Positions 6,752 through 11,633 of a DNA stretch of 11,633 bases are shown here, piece by piece. The DNA is taken from assembly GCA_028820035.1 (NCBI GenBank), contig JAPPKI010000103.1, positions 1 to 11,633 of the forward strand, read 5' to 3'. The stretch is from a bacterium (GTDB lineage: Bacteria; Actinomycetota; Acidimicrobiia; Acidimicrobiales; Bin134). How positions within the stretch are numbered: the first letter of the stretch is position 1; each line of letters starts with the position of its first letter. A model generated the notes under the pieces. The model saw only the letters and a list, made by a program, of their open reading frames with translations. It did no database searches and was not told where the DNA came from. The position numbers and the translations under genes were made by a program.

Positions 6752-7683
6752 TGCCAACCGAAGCAGTCGTTATCGCCTTTTTCGCCACTGGCTTGCAACT
6801 GATGGTGCCGATATTGCTGGCTGCGCTGGGTGAGACCATTTCGGAGCGCAGCGGGGTGCTGAATGTGGGCATCGAGGGATCCATGCTGATCGGTGCCCTC
6901 ATCACCGCTCTGGTCGGAATCAATACCGAGAGCGTCACCCTCGCACTGGTCCTGGGCTGGGTAACCGGGATGGGCGCCGGGGTGGTCTTGGCGTTCCTCT
7001 ACGTATACCGGGGCACGGATCAGATCGTGACCGGCCTTCTGTTCAATATCTTCGCGCTCGGTCTCACCGGGCTGTTGGACGACCGTTTCGTCGGCGGCCA
7101 GATCGGCCCAACCCTTTCACCCTTGGACGTTCCCCTTCTCGGCGATATTCCCAAGGTCGGAGACGTGCTCAACGGACAGGACGCCATGTTCTGGATCACT
7201 CTGGCCATTGTTGTCCTCGCCTTCTACCTGATATATCGCACTTGGTGGGGCTTGTACGCCCGGGCCGCAGGCGAGCGACCTCATGCCACCGAGTCCGGCG
7301 GTCTCGACGTTCAGCGCTTGCGCTATCCGGCGGTGATCCTGGGCAACGGCTTGGCGGCGCTCGGTGGAGGCGCCCTGGTCATGTCATCGGCGGGCGGCTT
7401 TGTGCCGGGCATGACCGAAGGCCGCGGCTTCATCGCCCTCGGCGTGGTGGTGGTTGCCCGCTGGAACCCGTTCTGGGCCCTCGCCGTATCGGCATTGTTC
7501 GGTCTCAGCCAGGCCCTCCAATTTGTGGCTGGCCGGGTGGATCTGACCGAAGGCGTTCCCAGCCAAGTCTGGCTGGCCTTGCCCTATGTGGCGACCGTAC
7601 TCGCCGTGTTGCTGTCGCGAGGCAGCCGGTATCCGGCGGCGGTGGGTATTCCGTGGCGCCGTGAGGCAGCTGGCCGGGCTTGA
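6751..7683 (+). CDS. ABC transporter permease, second subunit (NupQ/YufQ-like)
   Basis: This second membrane subunit of the same importer has 310 residues. It opens with a hydrophobic helix followed by the diagnostic block LGETISERSGVLNVGIEGSM (26-45). Later it has RGTDQIVTGLLFNIFALGLTGL (about 88-109), the predicted ATPase-contact segment, and ARAAGERPHATESGGLDVQRLRYPA (about 171-195). A small residue-rich region, GLAALGGGALVMSSAGGFVPGMTEGRGFIALGVVV, follows. About eight hydrophobic segments are expected. The ATG at 6751-6753 shares one base with the upstream stop, giving a heterodimeric pore made in equal amounts. The polar, basic C-terminus faces the cytoplasm by analogy. No truncation is apparent. 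Family assignment is strong; the substrate is undetermined. Confidence 0.92.
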   Translation: MPTEAVVIAFFATGLQLMVPILLAALGETISERSGVLNVGIEGSMLIGALITALVGINTESVTLALVLGWVTGMGAGVVLAFLYVYRGTDQIVTGLLFNIFALGLTGLLDDRFVGGQIGPTLSPLDVPLLGDIPKVGDVLNGQDAMFWITLAIVVLAFYLIYRTWWGLYARAAGERPHATESGGLDVQRLRYPAVILGNGLAALGGGALVMSSAGGFVPGMTEGRGFIALGVVVVARWNPFWALAVSALFGLSQALQFVAGRVDLTEGVPSQVWLALPYVATVLAVLLSRGSRYPAAVGIPWRREAAGRA

Positions 7684-7757
7684 CCTCGCTGGCGCACTCG
7701 CCGAATGCCCTCTACATTGGTTATGAGGCCGAACGGGTCTAAGTCCTAGGGGGGGAT

Positions 7758-8954
7758 ATGTCAATCCATCGACCACTGAAACTACTAGCCATCTTTTTCG
7801 CGCTCGCGCTGGTCGTCGCCGCTTGCGGAAATGACGACGATGACGAGCCCGCGGCTCCTGCGCCAGAGCCGGCCGCAACGGAGGTTCCTGCGCCAGAGCC
7901 GGCCGCGACAGAGGCCCCCGCGCCAGAGCCGGAGCCGGAGGAGATGGAGCCGTTCCGCGTCGCGTTCTTCTACCCGGGCACCAACGACGACATCAGCTGG
8001 TCAAACGCATGGTGGGATGGCGCTCAGGCGGCAGCCGCCAATATTCCGAATCTCGAGCTTGAATTCGTCGAGCTGCTCAATGAGCCGGATGCCTATGTCC
8101 AGCAAGGTTCCGCATTCGCCGACCAGGGCTACGACTTCCTTCTGTTCGCCCATGGCGCCATGGTCGATCCTTCCATTCAAGTAGCAACCAACTTCCCTGA
8201 CACTCAGATATGCATGGCGCCCCACCATCCCGCGCCGGACGCACCGCCGATTCCCGACAACATGTGCTGGGTGGAGGTCGATCAGCACAACGCCAACTTC
8301 TTGACCGGTGTCATTGCCGCACTGGCCACCGAGACCGGCACAATCGGATCCCTCAACGGTTTCGAGTTCCCGGCGCTGACCCGTCAGCCCGAGGCCTTCC
8401 ACCTCGGCGCTCGGTGCGTGAATCCCGATATCGGCTTCGAGCAGGAGTACATCAACACCTGGGTCGACACCGCGGTGGCCAAGGCAGCCGCGCAGTCCCT
8501 CATCGCCAGCGGCGCCGATGTGATCCTCTCGGCTACTGACCAAGCGGTGCTGGGCATAATCGATGCCGCCCAAGAGGCGGACTCCCAGGTTTGGGTGGTG
8601 CCGTCGTACTACGACAGCTTCGATATTGCCCCCGACGTCGTGCTCACTTCGGCGGTTCACGGACTGGCCGATGCCGGCCAAGCAATGATCGAGCGGGCCT
8701 ATGCCGGCGAGATCGGTCCGGGGTCTTACCATCAGTTCGACGTAACGAACACCGCCGGCATCATCGCCGCGCCGCTGTATGACAACGCCGATGTGCTCTC
8801 CGATGAAGACTGGGCGATCTTTGAAGACATTGATGCCAAGGTCCGCACCGGCGAGATCAGGATCCCCGACGAGACTGCTGGAGATCCCACCATCGGTGCC
8901 GCGGGTTCGGCTGCGGACATCGACGTAACTGCTCTCGGCTGCACGCCAAGCTAA
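7758..8954 (+). CDS. BMP-family (Med/PnrA-like) substrate-binding lipoprotein of the ABC importer
   Basis: This extracytoplasmic, lipid-anchored ligand-binding protein delivers substrate to the two permeases upstream. It has 398 residues. A signal peptide (basic start, hydrophobic core at about 8-20) ends in lipobox VAAC with lipidated Cys23. A low-complexity linker of Asp then Pro/Ala/Glu/Thr repeats covers about 24-63. The binding domain from about residue 65 follows the BMP pattern: FRVAFFYPGTNDDISWSNAWWDGAQAA (start), DQGYDFLLFAHG, VEVDQHNANFLTGVIAAL and GSLNGFEFPALTRQPEAFHLGAR. A second lobe has IASGADVILSATDQAVLGIIDAA. A G-run (7749-7755) just before the ATG serves as the Shine-Dalgarno site. 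The 74-base gap after the permease gene holds no clear promoter, so co-transcription with the permeases is likely. BMP proteins typically bind nucleosides or purines, but some bind other molecules. Confidence 0.93.
   Translation: MSIHRPLKLLAIFFALALVVAACGNDDDDEPAAPAPEPAATEVPAPEPAATEAPAPEPEPEEMEPFRVAFFYPGTNDDISWSNAWWDGAQAAAANIPNLELEFVELLNEPDAYVQQGSAFADQGYDFLLFAHGAMVDPSIQVATNFPDTQICMAPHHPAPDAPPIPDNMCWVEVDQHNANFLTGVIAALATETGTIGSLNGFEFPALTRQPEAFHLGARCVNPDIGFEQEYINTWVDTAVAKAAAQSLIASGADVILSATDQAVLGIIDAAQEADSQVWVVPSYYDSFDIAPDVVLTSAVHGLADAGQAMIERAYAGEIGPGSYHQFDVTNTAGIIAAPLYDNADVLSDEDWAIFEDIDAKVRTGEIRIPDETAGDPTIGAAGSAADIDVTALGCTPS
7857..7940 (+). repeat. Short in-frame tandem repeat (30-base unit, about 2.8 copies) in the lipoprotein linker
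   Basis: The unit beginning CCTGCGCCAGAGCCGGCCGC occurs at 7857-7886 and 7887-7916, with a partial, diverged third copy from 7917 beginning CCCGCGCCAGAGCCGGAG. It encodes PAPEPAATE-type decapeptides between the lipid anchor and the binding domain. The first two copies differ at only a few bases, which suggests recent slippage; copy number may vary between strains. Confidence 0.85.
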
Positions 8955-8979
8955 CCAGTCGACGGTCTTGAGCTATGGG

Positions 8980-9022
8980 CTTGCCCGGGGGCATGGAACT
9001 GCGGTTCCCGCCCCCGGGCGAG
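8980..9022 (+). terminator. Long two-part hairpin after the lipoprotein gene, probable terminator or transcript stabiliser
   Basis: The arms CTTGCCCGGGGG (8980-8991) and CCCCCGGGCGAG (9011-9022) pair over 12 bases with one G-U. Inside, GGAAC (8995-8999) pairs with GTTCC (9004-9008) around TGCG. The stem is strong and lies 25 bases past the lipoprotein stop. The bases after it (TTCTATGG) are not a clean T-run, so it may attenuate or protect the 3' end rather than terminate fully. Confidence 0.55.
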
Positions 9023-9092
9023 TTCTATGGCAGTGCTTTGGCCTATTGCTGCCGCGACCCCGCGCCAGAATGAGAAACAACCAGAAATGAAC

Positions 9093-9100
9093 AGGAGAGG
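9093..9100 (+). promoter_or_regulatory. Shine-Dalgarno site of the triple Rid gene
   Basis: AGGAGAGG lies 5 bases before ATG 9106-9108. It is the strongest ribosome-binding site in the window and suggests high translation of the Rid protein. The rest of the 151-base gap after the lipoprotein gene (8955-9105) holds the hairpin and no recognisable promoter. Confidence 0.7.
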
Positions 9101-9105
9101 ACATC

Positions 9106-10473
9106 ATGGCTGAGAACGATCGCGTTGCCGTTTGGGGCGGTGAACCCAAACCCCTTATGCCATACAGCCCTGCGATCAAGGCCGGCGGCTGGGTATTCGT
9201 AGCTGGCCAGCTGGCGTCGGACTTCGTGACCGGCCTTGCGCCGGAGGCCGGCGGCGACGGCCGAAACTCCAACGGGTACGACGCCCTCGAGCTTCAATCT
9301 CGATTCGTCTTGGAGAATCTCCAGCTGACGCTGGAAGCGGCGGGCTGCGACATTTCCTCCGACATCGTCCGGATTTACCAGTGGTTCTCGTCTCCCCATC
9401 CCACCATCGATGAATTCTGGGAGGGGAACTCCTGGCCGAAGATCAGCATCACCCCGTATCTGCGGACACGCGACGAGTTCGTCCATCCGCCGCGGCCAGC
9501 ATCGACGGGAATGGGCATCCGCGAGACGGGGCTCCTCGTGAACAAGACCATTCTCGAAGTCGACATGATCGCCATCCCTGGCGGCGGCAGCGAGGGCTTC
9601 GAAGTCCCTGAAGGCGTCCCATCGCCGCTGGCTGGCTATTCGCCGGCTATTCGACGAGGCGACTGGATCTTCTGCGCCGGTGAGATCCCCGTCGACTGGA
9701 TGGGCGACTACATGCAGGACAAGGACATGGGCACCCCCAGCGGCATCGCCCCTGAGGCGCGCGTGAACCCGTACTATTGGTACGGATCGGAGATCGAGAG
9801 CCAGACCGAATACGTCCTTCAAAAGCTGGAGAAGATCGTCCAGGCGGCCGGCGGTTCGATCCAGAACACCGTGAAGGCCACGGTGTATCTGGCCAGCCCG
9901 GGCGACTTCGCGGGCATGGAACGGGTTTGGAAGCAGTGGTTCCCCGAGAACCCTCCGGCCCGCGTGGTTATCCCCTACATGGGGCTGGGCGGCAAGGGCA
10001 GCCGCATCGAGATCGCCCTTAAGGTCTTGGCCGACGATGCCTCGATCGAAATAGAGACGATCGAGACCTCCGATGCCGTTCAGCCGCCGTGGCACGAGCC
10101 TCAGGCAGTCAAAGCCGGCGATTTCCTGTTCTTCAGCACTGCCATTGCCTACGACGAACTCGGCAACCTGCCTGCTTCGGTCCAGCGTCATCCGGAGTTC
10201 CCGTGGTACGGGCAGCCCCCCAAGCTCCAAATGGCCTACATCATGGACAACGTCTCAGCCATCTGCGAGGCCGCCGGCACCAGCGTGGAGAACATCGTGA
10301 GGCGCCAGTGCTTCCACGATGACTTCACCCACTTCCAGCAGTCGATTGAGCAGTGGGCCAGCTACTTCCCCGGTGACCGGCCCGCGTCAACAACGCTGGA
10401 GATCGGCGGACCGCTCCAGGTACCCGGCGCCCAGTTCCTCATGGACCTGATCGCCTACGTACCCCCCAGCTGA
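9106..10473 (+). CDS. Protein of three tandem RidA/YjgF/UK114-like domains
   Basis: RidA proteins hydrolyse reactive imines and enamines to ketones and ammonia; they are usually single domains of about 130 residues acting as trimers in the cytoplasm. This 455-residue protein has three copies. Domain 1 (about 17-158) starts YSPAIKAGGWVFVAGQLA and has the helix SRFVLENLQLTLEAAG. Domain 2 (about 177-310) starts YSPAIRRGDWIFCAGEIP and has TEYVLQKLEKIVQAAGG. Domain 3 (about 331-452) starts EPQAVKAGDFLFFSTAIA and has YIMDNVSAICEAAG. The RidA substrate-carboxylate Arg sits in a P-A-R motif; domain 2 keeps PPAR (R286), while domains 1 and 3 read RPAST (130-134, 425-429), so they may be structural or have other chemistry. 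A strong hairpin upstream and an 11-base gap to the next large-subunit gene suggest a Rid-hydroxylase pair. Domain count is firm; activity is inferred. Confidence 0.88.
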   Translation: MAENDRVAVWGGEPKPLMPYSPAIKAGGWVFVAGQLASDFVTGLAPEAGGDGRNSNGYDALELQSRFVLENLQLTLEAAGCDISSDIVRIYQWFSSPHPTIDEFWEGNSWPKISITPYLRTRDEFVHPPRPASTGMGIRETGLLVNKTILEVDMIAIPGGGSEGFEVPEGVPSPLAGYSPAIRRGDWIFCAGEIPVDWMGDYMQDKDMGTPSGIAPEARVNPYYWYGSEIESQTEYVLQKLEKIVQAAGGSIQNTVKATVYLASPGDFAGMERVWKQWFPENPPARVVIPYMGLGGKGSRIEIALKVLADDASIEIETIETSDAVQPPWHEPQAVKAGDFLFFSTAIAYDELGNLPASVQRHPEFPWYGQPPKLQMAYIMDNVSAICEAAGTSVENIVRRQCFHDDFTHFQQSIEQWASYFPGDRPASTTLEIGGPLQVPGAQFLMDLIAYVPPS

Positions 10474-10484
10474 GCTCCAACTAA

Positions 10485-11633
10485 TTGAGCATCCTCGGCA
10501 ATTCCGTCCTACGCGTCGAGGATGACGGCCTGCTGACAGGCAGTAGCCCGTTCACGGCCGACCTCATCACCAGCGACACGCTTCACGCCAGCTTCATACG
10601 CTCCCCCGTCGCCCACGGCAACCTCGTGAGCGTGACCAGCGACCACGACCTTCACACTGCCGCGTCGCTGGGGCTGCCCAAACTCGTGCCGTGGCCGCCG
10701 ACTCCCGACCGCTACGCCCGCGATCTGCTGGTGGTGGACAGGGTCCGTTATGTCGGGGACCCGATCGCCGCCGTCACCGGCAAGAACGCGGGGGAAGCCG
10801 AGGACCTCGCCGGTGACGTGGACGTGGAAATCGAACCACTCTCCGCCGTGGTCTCGGCCCAGGAAAGCAGCGAAGTGGCGTTCGAGGTGGAGCCGCTAGT
10901 GGACCCCTCTGCACTGGAGGACGCCGAAGTCGTCGTCGAGGCGACATTTGTCAACCAAAAGCTGGCTCCAGTTCCCCTGGAGACGAACAGCATCCTGGTT
11001 GTGCCGGACGACGACGGCGCCGGCCTGTGCATCTGGGTCTCCACGCAGTTTCCGTGGGACAACCAGGCATCGATTGCCGCTGCGCTGAATCTCGAACCGG
11101 ACCGCGTCCGAGTGATCGCCCCAGCAGTGGGGGGAGGATTCGGGGCCAAAGGCCACACCTATCCTGAGCACATCGTGGTGGCGGCCATCGCGCACCGAAC
11201 CGGCCAGCCGGTGGCTTGGCAGGAGACTCGGTCCGAGAATCTGCTCAACATGACCCCGGGGCGAGGCCAGACTCAGAAGGTGGCGCTAGGCGCCAAACAC
11301 GACGGAGCGATCACCGGCCTCCGGGTCGAAGTCATTGCCGACGCCGGGGCCTATCCCCACGTTGGTGCCTGGCTCCCCAACTACACCCGACTCATGTGTA
11401 CGGGGACATATCGCATCCCCCGGATTGACTTCAGGGCTCGGAGCATGGTGACTAATACGGCTCCTGTTGGCGCGTATCGAGGAGCGGGGAGGCCCGAGGC
11501 CACCGCCTTCCTCGAGCGGTCGATGGACCTGCTGGCTCGCGAGGTCGACATCGATCCAGTGGAGATCCGTCGGCGCAACCTTCTCAAACGCCACAACACC
11601 GACCACATCACGCCCAGCGGCGCGGTGTACGAC
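10485..11633 (+). CDS. Molybdopterin-binding large subunit, xanthine dehydrogenase/CoxL-like family, partial (runs off the right edge)
   Basis: An open frame of 383 codons runs without a stop to the last base. TTG 10485-10487 follows a TAA directly and begins (M)SILGNSVLRVEDDGLLTGSS, the standard N-terminus of this family, so TTG is the probable start although the Shine-Dalgarno sequence is weak. The hammerhead domain includes RVRYVGDPIAAVTG (about 88-101). The cofactor-binding part has AVGGGFGAKGH (about 214-224) and GAYRGAGRPEATAFLERSMD (329-348), the form II AYRGAGR loop that argues against CO dehydrogenase. Then comes DPVEIRRRNLL. About half of the protein, with the catalytic GxGE glutamate, is outside the window. 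It differs clearly from the minus-strand large subunit, so it is not a simple recent duplicate. No small or FAD subunit precedes it; these may follow downstream. It lies 11 bases after the Rid gene. Confidence 0.92.
   Translation, partial: MSILGNSVLRVEDDGLLTGSSPFTADLITSDTLHASFIRSPVAHGNLVSVTSDHDLHTAASLGLPKLVPWPPTPDRYARDLLVVDRVRYVGDPIAAVTGKNAGEAEDLAGDVDVEIEPLSAVVSAQESSEVAFEVEPLVDPSALEDAEVVVEATFVNQKLAPVPLETNSILVVPDDDGAGLCIWVSTQFPWDNQASIAAALNLEPDRVRVIAPAVGGGFGAKGHTYPEHIVVAAIAHRTGQPVAWQETRSENLLNMTPGRGQTQKVALGAKHDGAITGLRVEVIADAGAYPHVGAWLPNYTRLMCTGTYRIPRIDFRARSMVTNTAPVGAYRGAGRPEATAFLERSMDLLAREVDIDPVEIRRRNLLKRHNTDHITPSGAVYD

Noticed and set aside
7680..7718. A promoter before the lipoprotein gene from TTGACC at 7680-7685
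   Set aside because: At 17-base spacing the -10 box would be GAATGC, a poor match, and the better TACATT at 7713 is 27 bases away.
9043..10230. A 395-codon open frame on the minus strand opposite the Rid gene
   Set aside because: It mirrors the GC-rich codon structure of the plus-strand gene and shows no recognisable domain; the plus strand carries three clear Rid domains and a strong ribosome-binding site.

Overview
The window is GC-rich, gene-dense bacterial DNA. It uses many GTG/TTG starts, and coding regions overlap tightly. The lipoprotein leader (a run of basic and hydrophobic residues, lipobox VAAC, then an Asp-rich and Pro/Ala/Glu-rich linker) resembles those of uncultivated actinobacteria such as Acidimicrobiia. 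That taxonomic placement is an inference from style, not a proof.

The layout is two divergent transcription units sharing a short control region at about 5534-5668. Reading leftward (minus strand) from that region: a degenerate cupin, a canonical small cupin, a nitrilase-superfamily C-N hydrolase, then a complete three-subunit molybdenum hydroxylase of the xanthine dehydrogenase/CoxLMS type (FAD subunit, molybdopterin large subunit, 2Fe-2S small subunit). It ends with the N-terminal part of a second molybdopterin large subunit, which carries an in-frame TAG and runs off the left edge. Five successive junctions in this unit are 4-base GTGA/ATGA overlaps, so it is very probably one translationally coupled operon.

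Reading rightward (plus strand): two membrane permeases and a BMP-family (Med/PnrA-like) substrate-binding lipoprotein of a nucleoside/purine-type ABC importer, then a strong hairpin. After it come a 455-residue protein built of three tandem RidA/YjgF-like domains and the first 383 codons of a third molybdopterin large subunit, which runs off the right edge. No ABC ATPase gene is visible.

Taken together, the genes look like an uptake-and-oxidation cassette for a small, probably nitrogen-containing heterocycle. The BMP importer brings the compound in, Mo-hydroxylases hydroxylate it, and the cupins, the C-N hydrolase and the Rid protein may handle ring-opened amide, imine or enamine products. 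The individual family assignments are well supported. The pathway and its substrate are inference. There is no RNA gene, CRISPR array, insertion sequence or transposase in view, and no gene-free stretch longer than about 151 bases.
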